Shown here: positions 43,954 through 53,107 of the stretch, piece by piece
Numbering within the stretch: position 1 is the stretch's first letter
Layout of the letters: every line of letters starts with the position of its first letter
Source: Gammaproteobacteria bacterium
GTDB lineage: Bacteria; Pseudomonadota; Gammaproteobacteria; Burkholderiales; Burkholderiaceae_B
NCBI GenBank assembly: GCA_018815245.1
Contig: JAHIXK010000011.1
Span: forward strand, 434,001 to 498,000
Direction: 5' to 3'
DNA: 64,000 nucleotides
The notes under the pieces: generated by a model
Told to the model about the DNA's origin: nothing
The model's database searches: none
The model's input: the letters and a program-made list of their open reading frames with translations, nothing else
Made by a program: the position numbers and the translations under genes

Positions 43954-44271
43954 TCAAGCGGTAACCTGGGTGCAGCGGCCAGCCATTAAAATGGCTGCAT
44001 GCATGCCGGATATAGCGCGTTCTTTTCCGTGATCAGAGAGCAGTTTCCACACCGCCGGGTCTTCAAAGCGCACCTTGCACATGGGCACATTGCTTGAGGC
44101 AATACGCAAAACCTGTGCGGTGGTCAGTTGATTGAGCAGCTCGGTGGTGTTTTCGTCAATGCCAAGGCGAATCATGGCCTCGGCTTTGTCTTCATGGATG
44201 AGTTGTTTGGCCAGAAGCAGGTAAGATAAATTGGCTTCGCGAATTTGTTCCAGTAGTTCATTTGCTTTCAT
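43954..44271 (-). CDS. flhD: Flagellar master regulator subunit FlhD
   Basis: A 105-residue FlhD (MKANELLEQIREANLSYLLLAKQLI, then IRLGIDENTTELLNQLTTAQVLRIA). AGGAGG lies 9 bases before the ATG at 44271; an ATG directly after the AGGAGG is too close to be used. flhD precedes flhC as in enterobacteria. No flagellar structural genes are in this window. Confidence 0.94.
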   Translation of the reverse strand: MKANELLEQIREANLSYLLLAKQLIHEDKAEAMIRLGIDENTTELLNQLTTAQVLRIASSNVPMCKVRFEDPAVWKLLSDHGKERAISGMHAAILMAGRCTQVTA

Positions 44272-44473
44272 TTTGAACATCCTCCTATTCAAATCAAGCA
44301 ATCTTTTTCAGAAGGTTTCGACGCTTCCCACAGACATCGATCCCAGTGAATGTATTGTTGATGAGTCGCGAAAAAAACTAAGCCATCCAATTGCTGTAAA
44401 CAGGATCAGTGAGTAACCTTTGGGTGTGTAAGAAAAAACCAGACAACAACACAATGAGACAGGTGAAAAAACA

Positions 44474-45355
44474 ATGAACAACGTATTCATGAACTGGCTG
44501 TGCCGCAAGTTGATTGACTCCAAGTGCAAACAATTGGGCCTGACAAAGGCCAGTATCGACACGGTCGATGGGCGCACGGTTTACTTCAAGGGCGGGCAGG
44601 GGCCAGATATGGTTCTGGTACACGGCTTCGGTGCGAACAAGGAAAACTGGCTGGCGCTGGCGCCACGTTTAATGCGTCACTACACGGTGTGGATCCCCGA
44701 CCTGATTGGTTTTGGTGAATCAGACCGCCCCAGCAACGCCCGGTTCAATATTGCCGAGCAAGCCGATCGTGTGGTGCGCTGGCTTGATGCTTTGGGCGTC
44801 AAAAACTTCCATGTCATGGGCAATTCAATGGGTGGTTATTTAGCGGGTGCCTTGGCTGCGAACTTTCCTCACCGGATACTTAGTGCCTGTTTGCTCAATC
44901 CTGCCGGTGTAAAGGGTGCGGAACACACTGCCATTGGCCAGGCGTTTGCCGACGAAGGAAAGGTGATGCTGGCACCTTCCAGTTTCAGGGAATATGAGCA
45001 GGTGGTGAGCCTGTGTTTTAGCGGCCAGCCACCGGCCATGCCCGGTTTCATGCGCAAGTATTTTGGTCGCATGTCTTTTCTGAACAAGGCTTTGCTGGAT
45101 CGGGTTTTCATGGAATTTGTGAATCCGGAAACGAATGTCTGTTTGAATGACATGGTGGCAAACACACCTGTGCCACTGATGGTGGTGTGGGGAGATTCGG
45201 ATCAATTGGTACACCCCAGTGGTTTGGCTGTGTTGAAACAGGCCAACCCTGCGATCAAAGACCTGATGCTGGAAAACACCGGGCACTGCCCCATGGTTGA
45301 CCGGGCTTCGCTGGTGTACAAGGAACACCTGAAATTCATGCCCGTGTCTTCTTGA
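44474..45355 (+). CDS. Alpha/beta hydrolase
   Basis: A 293-residue alpha/beta-hydrolase. The oxyanion region is VLVHGFGANKENW, the nucleophile elbow GNSMGG (Ser), the acid Asp in VVWGDSDQLV and the His in NTGHCPMVD. It resembles lipase/esterases acting on monoacyl lipids or short esters; the real substrate cannot be read from the sequence. The 172 bases upstream to flhD hold the divergent promoters but no gene. Confidence 0.88.
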   Translation: MNNVFMNWLCRKLIDSKCKQLGLTKASIDTVDGRTVYFKGGQGPDMVLVHGFGANKENWLALAPRLMRHYTVWIPDLIGFGESDRPSNARFNIAEQADRVVRWLDALGVKNFHVMGNSMGGYLAGALAANFPHRILSACLLNPAGVKGAEHTAIGQAFADEGKVMLAPSSFREYEQVVSLCFSGQPPAMPGFMRKYFGRMSFLNKALLDRVFMEFVNPETNVCLNDMVANTPVPLMVVWGDSDQLVHPSGLAVLKQANPAIKDLMLENTGHCPMVDRASLVYKEHLKFMPVSS

Positions 45356-45369
45356 AGGCAAGCTGCTAG

Positions 45370-45783
45370 ATGGCTCAAACGGACAAATCGATTCAATGCC
45401 CTTGTGGCAAAGGCACTTATCGGGCCTGTTGCAGCACCTTTCATTGTGGCGGGGCAAGTGCACCCACTGCAGAGTTACTGATGCGTTCCCGTTATAGCGC
45501 GTATGCCTTGGGCCTGGGTGACTATTTGATGCAAACCTGGCACGTTTCAACACGCCCTGAAAGCATTGATTTGTCCACTGAAATGCAGAATGGAAAATGG
45601 ATTGGGCTGACCGTGAAAGCCAGCCATGAATTGATCAACACAGCAGGCGACAAAGCTGAAGTAGAGTTTGTCGCCCGCTACAAGCCCCATGCGGGGCCAG
45701 CCAGCCGCCTGCACGAATGCAGCCGCTTTGTGAAGGAAGATGGGCAGTGGTTTTATGTTGATGGGGATTTATACGAAAGCTGA
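45370..45783 (+). CDS. YchJ-family protein (SEC-C motif)
   Basis: A 137-residue YchJ/UPF0225 protein. The N-terminal SEC-C-like zinc motif is CPCGKGTYRACC, followed by the family segment ELLMRSRYSAYALGLGDYLMQTWH and an NTF2-like body. It starts 14 bases after the hydrolase stop and may share its transcript. Its function is not established. Confidence 0.9.
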   Translation: MAQTDKSIQCPCGKGTYRACCSTFHCGGASAPTAELLMRSRYSAYALGLGDYLMQTWHVSTRPESIDLSTEMQNGKWIGLTVKASHELINTAGDKAEVEFVARYKPHAGPASRLHECSRFVKEDGQWFYVDGDLYES

Positions 45784-45801
45784 ATTTTTTGAAGTTCAGG
45801 T

Positions 45802-45829
45802 CTTGAAATGTTGAGAAACAGCTCATAAA
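45802..45829 (+). promoter_or_regulatory. Sigma-32 heat-shock promoter for hsp20
   Basis: CTTGAAA (45802-45808), 14 bases, then TCATAAA (45823-45829) fits the RpoH pattern CTTGAAA-N14-CCCATNT, with a perfect -35 box and spacing. It lies 83 bases before the hsp20 start. Confidence 0.72.
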
Positions 45830-45839
45830 TCAGCAGTAC

Positions 45840-45911
45840 GGGAAATGTCTCTGCGAGAGTTTTCCGAATTGTGTTTACTAACTGATTTTTTGCTTCTCAG
45901 GAGAATGAATC
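45840..45911 (+). promoter_or_regulatory. ROSE-like RNA thermometer in the hsp20 leader
   Basis: A first hairpin (45840-45865; GGAAA/TTTCC with CTCT/AGAG) is followed by a short hairpin at 45890-45903. In the second, TTGCT pairs with the ribosome site AGGAG across a TCTC loop. The UUGCU/AGGA pairing with a G-G mismatch is the hallmark of ROSE thermometers of small heat-shock genes. Melting would expose the ribosome site. Confidence 0.65.
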
Positions 45912-46376
45912 ATGGCAACAATCGACCTTACTCCCCTGTACCGCAGCACCATTGGCTTTGACCGCATGGCCAGCATTCTTGATGCTGCAATGCGTACTGA
46001 CACATCCAACGGTTACCCACCCTATAACATTGAAGCCCTGGAAGAAAACCGTTACCAGATCAGCTTAGCAGTGGCCGGGTTTGACGAGAAAGAGCTTGAC
46101 CTTGAAGTAGAGCGCGGCGTGCTCACCGTTCGCGGCCGAAAAGCCGATGAGGATGGAAAGCAGTACCTGCACAAGGGAATTGCATTTCGTAGTTTCGAGC
46201 GCAAATTCAACCTTGCAGACTACGTGCAGGTGGAGGGCGCGACCTTGAAAAACGGCCTTTTGGTGATTCAGTTGCTGAAGGTAATACCCGAACAAATGAA
46301 AGCCCGCCGCATTCCGATTGGTGAAGCTGATTTGCGAACCATTGAATCGGACGGCAATGGCCAACAAGCCGCCTGA
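45912..46376 (+). CDS. Small heat-shock protein Hsp20 (IbpA-like)
   Basis: A 154-residue alpha-crystallin chaperone that holds unfolding proteins. Residues 1-35 form the N-terminal arm (IDLTPLYRSTIGFDRM), 36-125 the alpha-crystallin domain (YQISLAVAGFDEKELDLEVERGVLTVRG), with a short tail after. It has a heat-shock promoter and a thermometer in its leader. The next gene, pxpB, starts 20 bases before its stop. Confidence 0.93.
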   Translation: MATIDLTPLYRSTIGFDRMASILDAAMRTDTSNGYPPYNIEALEENRYQISLAVAGFDEKELDLEVERGVLTVRGRKADEDGKQYLHKGIAFRSFERKFNLADYVQVEGATLKNGLLVIQLLKVIPEQMKARRIPIGEADLRTIESDGNGQQAA

Positions 46377-47058
46377 GTGGCCCCGGCCCGCGGTCTATTG
46401 TTTGTCGGATCGTGCAATTCAAATTGACTGGTCGCTGACTTCGATTGAAATCGCACGTCTGTCAGCGTTGCTTGCTGACAGTCTGCTGGCCGCGGGCTGG
46501 CCTGTTTTTCGGTGTGTACAGGCCGATGAATCCCTAACCCTTCTGTTTGCGCAAATGTTAAGGCCCCCGCACAGTGTGCAAACCATACTGGCTGAATTGC
46601 CCCCACTGTTGGGCAAACTTTCAAAGCAGATTGGCAAACAAAAGGCGGCATGTCGTCATCATTCAATTGTTGTGAACTATGGCGGCGTGGCTGGCCAGGA
46701 CCTTGACTGGGTGGCAGACCAAACTGGCTTGAACGCCAGTGATGTGATTGAACTTCACAGCAACGCGGTTTACACCGTTCAGTTTATTGGGTTCTTGCCC
46801 GGCTTTGCTTACTTGACTGGCTTGCCGGAAGAACTTCAATTTCCGCGCAGAAATTCCCCCAGGGCACGTGTGCCCGCAGGTACTTTGGCGATAGGCGCGC
46901 ACTACTGTTCTGTTTACCCATGGGAAAGCCCGGGTGGCTGGCATTTGCTGGGGCATGTCGAGAAAGTGATGTTCGACCCGGAGCCGCCAGGTGATGCAGG
47001 CCATTCGCTGCTTCAGGCGGGTGACACGGTTCAATTTGTGCGGGCAGATCATGCTTAA
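46357..47058 (+). CDS. pxpB: 5-oxoprolinase subunit PxpB
   Basis: A 233-residue PxpB (KipI-like). With PxpA and PxpC it cleaves 5-oxoproline to glutamate with ATP. The conserved stretch FIGFLPGFAYLTGLPEEL and PRRNSPRARVPAGTLAIG are clear. It overlaps hsp20 by 20 bases and pxpC by 8 bases, so it may be made partly from the heat-shock transcript. Confidence 0.92.
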   Translation: MANKPPEWPRPAVYCLSDRAIQIDWSLTSIEIARLSALLADSLLAAGWPVFRCVQADESLTLLFAQMLRPPHSVQTILAELPPLLGKLSKQIGKQKAACRHHSIVVNYGGVAGQDLDWVADQTGLNASDVIELHSNAVYTVQFIGFLPGFAYLTGLPEELQFPRRNSPRARVPAGTLAIGAHYCSVYPWESPGGWHLLGHVEKVMFDPEPPGDAGHSLLQAGDTVQFVRADHA

Positions 47059-48028
47059 ACTGGTCAAGGCGCAAGGGCAGGGTATTGTCAGCGACGGGGG
47101 GCGTTGGGGTTATCAACATGAAGGCGTGCCGGTGGGTGGTGTACTCGATGCATTTTCTTACACCGTTGGCAATCGTGCCTTGGGCAACGCGGACAATGCG
47201 GCCTGCCTGGAACTGATGGGGCAGTTTGATTTCGTGTGTGCCAAGCCCTGCACAGTGTTGCTTGCCAATCGCGGTGCCAATGCGCTGCTGAACAACAAAC
47301 CAGTGCTGTGTGGGCAGGTGCTGGTTTTGCAGGTGGGTGATGTATTGCGCACATTGCCGCCCAGCCCAGGATTCTGGAACATGCTTTGCCTCAAGGGTGG
47401 GGTTGATGTGCCCGTGGTAATGGGTTCCAGAAGCACCTGCATTCCTGCCGGTTTTGGCGGGTTTCAAGGCAGGGCTTTGCAGGTGGGCGATGAAGTTCAT
47501 GCGGGCGACCTGCATTCCAGCTGTAGTCTGAATCCAGCGTTGCGCCTTGCCATGCCCAAGGCGGTGCACGATCCATCACAACCCTTGCTGGTGCATTGTT
47601 TGCCCGGGCCTGAGTTTGAATGGCTTGGTGAGGAAAGTCGCGACCTGTTTCAAGCCCAGTTGCATGTGCTTGGCAGCCAAAGCAGCCGAATGGGCTACAG
47701 GCTTGATGGGGCACAGGCGAATTTGGTTTTAAAAGAACGCTTGTCATTGCGATCGCATGCGGTACACCCCGGGATTGTGCAGCTTCCGCCCAGTGGGCAA
47801 CCCTTGGTGTTGTTAAGCGAATCGCAGGTAACTGGCGGTTATCCGCGCATTGCCAGCGTGGTGAGCTGCGACATTTGGAAGTTTGCGCATTTGTGTATTG
47901 GGCAAGGCGTGCAGTGGATGATGGTTGATACAACACAGGCAACGCGGGTACAGTTATTCCATGACAAGGAATTGGAGCGCTATCAATATGCCATCGAATC
48001 CGGTTTTAGCAAAAATCATGGTAATTAA
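47051..48028 (+). CDS. pxpC: 5-oxoprolinase subunit PxpC
   Basis: A 325-residue PxpC (KipA-like, cyclophilin-like fold). Seen: GRWGYQHEGVPVGGVLDAFS, GSRSTCIPAGFGGFQGR, and SRMGYRLDGAQ, all typical. It overlaps pxpB at the start and pxpA at the end. The order pxpB-pxpC-pxpA differs from E. coli only in which gene comes last. Confidence 0.92.
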   Translation: MLKLVKAQGQGIVSDGGRWGYQHEGVPVGGVLDAFSYTVGNRALGNADNAACLELMGQFDFVCAKPCTVLLANRGANALLNNKPVLCGQVLVLQVGDVLRTLPPSPGFWNMLCLKGGVDVPVVMGSRSTCIPAGFGGFQGRALQVGDEVHAGDLHSSCSLNPALRLAMPKAVHDPSQPLLVHCLPGPEFEWLGEESRDLFQAQLHVLGSQSSRMGYRLDGAQANLVLKERLSLRSHAVHPGIVQLPPSGQPLVLLSESQVTGGYPRIASVVSCDIWKFAHLCIGQGVQWMMVDTTQATRVQLFHDKELERYQYAIESGFSKNHGN

Positions 48029-48752
48029 TGCCGACTTGGGGGAAGGCTGTTCACACGACGCAGACCTGTTCAAGTTGGTGGATTGGGCCAATATTGCCTG
48101 CGGTGGCCATGCGGGCGATGAACAAAGTATTCGGCAGGCATGCGCCCTGGCGCTTGAACACAATGTTCAGGTGGGCGCACACCCCAGTTACCCTGACAAG
48201 GCCGGGTTTGGGCGCGCAAAGCCCGAAGGTGAAGCTGGCCAGCTGTTGGATGAGCTGAAGCGGCAAATGGATTTGTTCGAAAACATTGCTGCAAAAATGG
48301 GGTTTAGTACATCGCATTTCAAGCCGCACGGCCAGTTGTACAACGATGCAGCCTTTCAACAAGAAACGGCGGCGCTGTTGATTGAACTGGCAAAAGCCTA
48401 CCCGCATTTAAGGCTTCTTGCCTTGGCTGAAAGCCCACAGGTTGCGTTGACCCGTGCGCAGGGCATCGCAGTGATTGAAGAAGCCTTCCCCGACAGGGCT
48501 TACCAGGCCAATGGTGCTTTGTTGCCCCGAAGCCAGGCAGGGGCTGTTCTTGATGACCCGGAGAGGGTTAAGGCTCAGGCCGCCGCCCTGATGCGGATGG
48601 GGCCAATCGAATGCATTGACGGTTCAAGCTTGGTGGTTCACGCCCAAACATTGTGCGTACACGGCGACACGCCGAAAGCCCTGGCCAATGCTCGGGCTGT
48701 TCGTCTGGCCGTTGAGGAGCACGATCGGGACGCGTTTAGCGGAGCGAATTGA
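47988..48752 (+). CDS. pxpA: 5-oxoprolinase subunit PxpA (LamB/YcsF family)
   Basis: A 254-residue LamB/YcsF protein: INADLGEGCSHDADLF, NIACGGHAGDEQSIRQAC, VQVGAHPSYPDKAGFGR and the late SLVVHAQTLCVHGDTP. GGAG lies before the ATG at 47988, which is inside pxpC; an ATG at 48018 is an alternative closer to the conserved start. Its end overlaps the convergent YkgJ-type gene by 17 bases. Confidence 0.92.
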   Translation: MPSNPVLAKIMVINADLGEGCSHDADLFKLVDWANIACGGHAGDEQSIRQACALALEHNVQVGAHPSYPDKAGFGRAKPEGEAGQLLDELKRQMDLFENIAAKMGFSTSHFKPHGQLYNDAAFQQETAALLIELAKAYPHLRLLALAESPQVALTRAQGIAVIEEAFPDRAYQANGALLPRSQAGAVLDDPERVKAQAAALMRMGPIECIDGSSLVVHAQTLCVHGDTPKALANARAVRLAVEEHDRDAFSGAN

Positions 48753-49146
48753 CAGGCGTAGCGGGTACAAACCTGACATTCAATGGGGCTAAACCATGTT
48801 TTTCCCTGGCTTGGTTGCACCGGGGGTTCAATTCCCCTTGCGCATCAAATACATCGTATTCACGACAAGGGGAAGGGCGGTTTTCATAAATGGTGCAGCT
48901 CACCGATTCACCAATATTGCCGGCCAGAGCAATGCAGCGTGGTTTGCTTTGCGAACTGCCTTTCATGCAGCTGCGGTACAGGTTCATTTGTTCGGTCAGT
49001 TCGACTGGCACAATCCCACCTTCGGCAGCCGTGGTTTCTCCCCAGTAAAAGCTGATCCGGAAAGTTGAGCAGCACACGCCGCAGCTTTGGCACAAGGCTT
49101 CAACGCCGGCGTCATCAACAATGATTGTGGTTGGATTTGACTGCAT
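48736..49146 (-). CDS. YkgJ-family cysteine cluster protein
   Basis: A 136-residue protein with a CxxCGxCC-type N-terminal cluster (LCQSCGVCCSTFRISF) and a later cysteine pair (SCTIYENRPSPCREY), the pattern of the UPF0153/YkgJ family that likely binds zinc or iron-sulphur. It has a predicted start at the ATG 49146. It converges on pxpA and is separated by 180 bases from the next forward gene. Function unknown. Confidence 0.88.
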   Translation of the reverse strand: MQSNPTTIIVDDAGVEALCQSCGVCCSTFRISFYWGETTAAEGGIVPVELTEQMNLYRSCMKGSSQSKPRCIALAGNIGESVSCTIYENRPSPCREYDVFDAQGELNPRCNQAREKHGLAPLNVRFVPATPVNSLR

Positions 49147-49326
49147 TTTTACCTCTGAAAAAACAGCCGCAGGGGGAGTTGCGCGAATATATTCTTAGCG
49201 CAGAGGCAAAGCAAGAAGTATTTTCAAGCCACGTCGCCTCGATCAAACAAGCAAATTGTAAGTTGCAGGGGCTACAATAGGGAAAACCACTATAAAAACC
49301 ATTTACGCCCAGCAAATGGAGAGACT

Positions 49327-51288
49327 GTGAATCGACCGAATGCCGCACCCGTGGCAGATCAGGGGCCCAATCCCACTGAATCTGGCAACCCGAATACCAG
49401 CCCGTCCGGCCAAATACTGGACTACATCAAACAAAGGTTGATTAAACACGCCCCTTTCAGCGAAATTCCCCTGCGGGACTTGGACTGCCTGCTGGAAGGT
49501 TGCGCAGAAACCTACTTTGCACCCAACGAAGTCATTGTTCGCCCTGAAGACGGCCCGCCCCCTTACCTGTATTACGTTGAAAAAGGGTCTGCGGTGGGGC
49601 GCAAAGGTCTGGCTGATTTGTCATCGACCGGTTTTCAGTATGAAGCTGGTGAAATGTTCCCGGTCAACGCCTTTTTGGCCAAGCGCGCAGTAACGGCCAC
49701 TTACAGCGCACGGGAAGATACCTTTTGCCTGATGTTCACCTACGAGGGCGTGCAGGCACTTGCCCGCAAAAGCCCGGTGTTCTCTGATTATTTAACCCGG
49801 CGCACCATGCAGTTTCTGGACTTGTCCAGAAAAGCCATTCAGGTGGCTTATTCTTCACAAACACTGGCCGAGCAAACGCTGGAAAAACCCCTGCGCGATG
49901 TTTGTCGCCATGAGCCATTTTCCTGTTCGCCCAACACCCCTCTAAAACAGGTACTGGAAGTGATGCACGAGCACCGCATCGGCTCCATGATTGTGGTGAA
50001 TGACGCCATGCAAGTGGAGGGAATTCTGACCCGCCAAGACGTTCTTTCACGCGTGGCGATGGCTCAAAAACCATTGAGCACCCTGATTTCGGAAGTGATG
50101 AACGCCCCTGTACACACGCTGGATGAAAGCATGACCGCGCAAGATGCTGCGCTGTTGATGTCGCGCTTTGGCATTCGCCATGTGCCTGTCACCCGGAATG
50201 GCAAATTAAGCGGCATTGTGTCTGAACGCGACATTTTTGCCATGCAGCGCCTATCGCTGAAACAAATTAGTAGCAACATTCGATCGGCCCAGGATGCAGA
50301 CATGTTGCGAGCCTGCGCCAACGACATACGCAGTTTTGCCAAGAACTTGCTGGGTCAGGGCATTGCAGCCAAACAATTGACCGAACTGATCAGCCACCTG
50401 AACGACGTGCTGACCGAGCGAATTCTGGAAGTGGTTGGCAACCGCATGGGTATTGACCCTGCTACCTATTGTTGGCTTAGTTTTGGATCAGAAGGCCGCT
50501 CTGAACAAACCATTGCCACCGATCAGGACAACGGCTTGCTGTTCATCAGCAATCAAGCCGATGTCGATCGCCCCCGTTGGCTGGCTTTTGGCAAGGAAGT
50601 GAATCAAACCCTGGACCAGTGTGGTTACCCGCTGTGCAAAGGCAACATCATGGCCAGCAACCCCGAATGCTGCCTGACAGCAGGCGAATGGCTTAATAAG
50701 TTCGCCCGATGGATCGATGTGGCCACGCCTGAGAACCTGTTGCGCGTCAACATATTCTTCGATCTTCGCCCCCTGGCAGGCAACAAGGAATTGGCCACGC
50801 CACTTCGCGACTACATTGTTACCCGCGCAAAAGAATCCACCATTTTTCTGCGCCTGCTGGCCGAGAACATTATGCGTTTCCGCCCGCCTTTGAACTGGCA
50901 TGGCAGCATTGACACCACTGAAATTGACGGTGTGCGAACGCTTGACCTGAAGAAGCAGGGTACAGCCGTATTTGTTGATGCAGCCCGGTTTTTCTCACTG
51001 GTATTTGGCATTGACGAAGTGAATACACGCCGCCGTTTCGAGGCGGTGGCCAAACGTTTAAGCGTGGAAGAACAGCGCCGCGACGCTTGGGTAAGTGCCT
51101 TTGAGTTTTTACAAATGATGCGCCTGCGAATTCAGCTGGACGAAGGTGTGGCCGTGCCTGATTTGCCCGATCAGCCCAATGTCGTGAACTACGATGTATT
51201 GGACAACATTGACCGCCGCATATTGAAGGAATGTTTCAGGGTAGGGCGCCGTTTGCAACAGCGCATTGAAACGGAGTACATGCGTTGA
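49327..51288 (+). CDS. CNMP-binding, CBS and DUF294 nucleotidyltransferase protein
   Basis: A 653-residue signalling protein. In order: a cyclic-nucleotide-binding-like domain (residues about 40-140), two CBS domains (about 190-305; MHEHRIGSMIVVNDAMQVEGILTRQD part and RFGIRHVPVTRNGKLSGIVSERD part), a DUF294 nucleotidyltransferase domain (FGSEGRSEQTIATDQDNG near 400) and its C-terminal helical domain. This family resembles GlnD-type transferases. The GTG start follows GGAGA. Its partner exonuclease gene overlaps its stop by 4 bases. Confidence 0.9.
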   Translation: MNRPNAAPVADQGPNPTESGNPNTSPSGQILDYIKQRLIKHAPFSEIPLRDLDCLLEGCAETYFAPNEVIVRPEDGPPPYLYYVEKGSAVGRKGLADLSSTGFQYEAGEMFPVNAFLAKRAVTATYSAREDTFCLMFTYEGVQALARKSPVFSDYLTRRTMQFLDLSRKAIQVAYSSQTLAEQTLEKPLRDVCRHEPFSCSPNTPLKQVLEVMHEHRIGSMIVVNDAMQVEGILTRQDVLSRVAMAQKPLSTLISEVMNAPVHTLDESMTAQDAALLMSRFGIRHVPVTRNGKLSGIVSERDIFAMQRLSLKQISSNIRSAQDADMLRACANDIRSFAKNLLGQGIAAKQLTELISHLNDVLTERILEVVGNRMGIDPATYCWLSFGSEGRSEQTIATDQDNGLLFISNQADVDRPRWLAFGKEVNQTLDQCGYPLCKGNIMASNPECCLTAGEWLNKFARWIDVATPENLLRVNIFFDLRPLAGNKELATPLRDYIVTRAKESTIFLRLLAENIMRFRPPLNWHGSIDTTEIDGVRTLDLKKQGTAVFVDAARFFSLVFGIDEVNTRRRFEAVAKRLSVEEQRRDAWVSAFEFLQMMRLRIQLDEGVAVPDLPDQPNVVNYDVLDNIDRRILKECFRVGRRLQQRIETEYMR

Positions 51289-52019
51289 GCACCACCGCAC
51301 CTGGCCAACTGCTGCCAGTACAAGGGTGGGCTGCTTACATCAAGCACCGCTTGTCACACAGCCTCGATTTTTCCAGCCCCAATCCAGATCGCTGGGTGGT
51401 GGTGGACGTGGAGTCATCGGGCTTGAATCCGAAAAAAGACCGCCTCATTTCGATTGCAGCCACGGCCATTGAGTTCGATGCGCAACGCCGCCCGCGAATT
51501 TCGCTGACTGATACTTTTGAGGTGGTGATCAAGCAGCCCCCTGAAATCGTTGACATGATCGAATTCGAGGCCATCGATAAAAGCAATATCCTGATTCATG
51601 GCATCGGCATTGGTGCTCAGCAGTGCGGTGTGAAGGCAGAATTGGCACTTGGTGGGTTTTTGCATTATGTGGGCGACTCGCCCTTGATTGCCTTTCACAG
51701 CTGGTTTGATGAAATACTGATCAACAAAGCCATGCGCAAGGTGCTGGGGCGGTCTACACACAAACACTGGCTTGACCTGGAGCATTTGGCGGCGGTGCTG
51801 CACAAGGAAAACCACCAGCTTCCGCTGGATGTGTGGATGCAGCGTTACGGCATTGAATGTGAACAACGTCACCAGGCCACAGCCGATGTGCTGGCCACGG
51901 CGCAATTGCTCATGAAATTGTGGCCCATGTTGCAAAAACGAAAGGCGATTGACTGGAAGGGTGTGAAAACAATTGCCAATGGGCTGAAAACTTTGCCCGG
52001 CAGGAATATGCCCACTTAG
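51285..52019 (+). CDS. 3'-5' exonuclease (DnaQ/PolC-epsilon-like)
   Basis: A 244-residue DEDD exonuclease. ExoI is VVVDVESSGLNPKKDRLISIAA (Asp, Glu), ExoII FHSWFDEILINKA region with Asp, and ExoIII H/D in CEQRHQATADVLATAQLL. It overlaps the CBS/DUF294 gene, an association seen in many proteobacteria. It may be a free repair or RNA exonuclease rather than a polymerase subunit. Confidence 0.88.
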   Translation: MSTTAPGQLLPVQGWAAYIKHRLSHSLDFSSPNPDRWVVVDVESSGLNPKKDRLISIAATAIEFDAQRRPRISLTDTFEVVIKQPPEIVDMIEFEAIDKSNILIHGIGIGAQQCGVKAELALGGFLHYVGDSPLIAFHSWFDEILINKAMRKVLGRSTHKHWLDLEHLAAVLHKENHQLPLDVWMQRYGIECEQRHQATADVLATAQLLMKLWPMLQKRKAIDWKGVKTIANGLKTLPGRNMPT

Positions 52020-52074
52020 CCTGTTTTTTAGGCTATTCTGCCCGGCTGATTGAATTGTTATAAAGCAGCAAGAC

Positions 52075-53103
52075 ATGCACGATTTTTCCAGCTACGCCCT
52101 GATCATTGATGCCCGTTCACCCCGGGAATATGAGGAAGATCACATACCGGGTGCCGTCAACATGCCCGTGGTGAACAACGACGAATACGCCGAAGTGGGC
52201 ACCATGCACCGCACCGACAAAATGGGTGCTTACAGCATTGGTGTGCGCTATTCACTGGCCAATATTGCGCGCCACCTTAGCGAAGATTTGCCCAAATATC
52301 CCAAAGACGGCAAGGTGCTTGTGTACTGTTTTCGTGGTGGCAAGCGCAGCAAGCTTTGGTTTGATGCGCTTGAAACCATTGGTTACAACGTTGAGAAATT
52401 GCAGGGTGGCTGGAAGGCTTACCGCCGCTGGGTCAACGAGCAACTGGAAACTGTACCTGCCAAATTCCAATACAAGGTGCTAAGCGGCCCGACCGGCTGC
52501 GGCAAAACGCGGTTGCTGTACGCGCTGCGCGACGCGGGTTGTCAGGTTGTTGATCTGGAAGCGATTGCAAGGCACCGTGGATCGATTATTGGTGCAGTGC
52601 CCGGCACGCCCCAGCCCACGCAAAAATATTTTGACACACTGTTGCTGCAAGACCTTGCAAAATGCGACCCGGCACGCCCGGTGTGGGTAGAGGCGGAAAG
52701 CAAGAAAATCGGCAATGTGCAATTGCCTGATTCACTGCAAGACGCCATGCGCAAGGGCGCAACCATTCGCCTGCATGCGGACATGCAACAGCGTGTTTCG
52801 CTTTGGCGAGAAGATTACAAACATTTTGAAGAAGACCCGGAAGGTTTGCTGGAACGCCTTCGCTTTATTCGAAGCCTGGTGGGTGGCAAGGAATACGAAG
52901 AATGGGAAAAACTGGCCGCCGAGCGCCAAATGCCGGAGTTGTTTGAACGCTTGATGCGCAACCATTACGACCCGGCGTATCGCCGTTCAATATTGCGTGA
53001 GTACCCGAATATTGATCAATCTCCGTTGATTGAGTTGAATGATTTGTCGCCAGCCGGTTTGCTTGAAGTGGCGAAGAAAATTCGCGAACAATACGACAAC
53101 TAA
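52075..53103 (+). CDS. mnmH: tRNA 2-selenouridine synthase
   Basis: A 342-residue MnmH (SelU). It replaces sulphur by selenium at U34 of some tRNAs, using selenophosphate. The N-terminal rhodanese domain (LIIDARSPREYEEDHIPGA) has the catalytic Cys in VLVYCFRGGKRS. The C-terminal half has a P-loop (LSGPTGCGKTRLL). The presence of this gene implies selenophosphate synthetase (selD) elsewhere in the genome. Confidence 0.93.
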   Translation: MHDFSSYALIIDARSPREYEEDHIPGAVNMPVVNNDEYAEVGTMHRTDKMGAYSIGVRYSLANIARHLSEDLPKYPKDGKVLVYCFRGGKRSKLWFDALETIGYNVEKLQGGWKAYRRWVNEQLETVPAKFQYKVLSGPTGCGKTRLLYALRDAGCQVVDLEAIARHRGSIIGAVPGTPQPTQKYFDTLLLQDLAKCDPARPVWVEAESKKIGNVQLPDSLQDAMRKGATIRLHADMQQRVSLWREDYKHFEEDPEGLLERLRFIRSLVGGKEYEEWEKLAAERQMPELFERLMRNHYDPAYRRSILREYPNIDQSPLIELNDLSPAGLLEVAKKIREQYDN

Positions 53104-53107
53104 GTTG

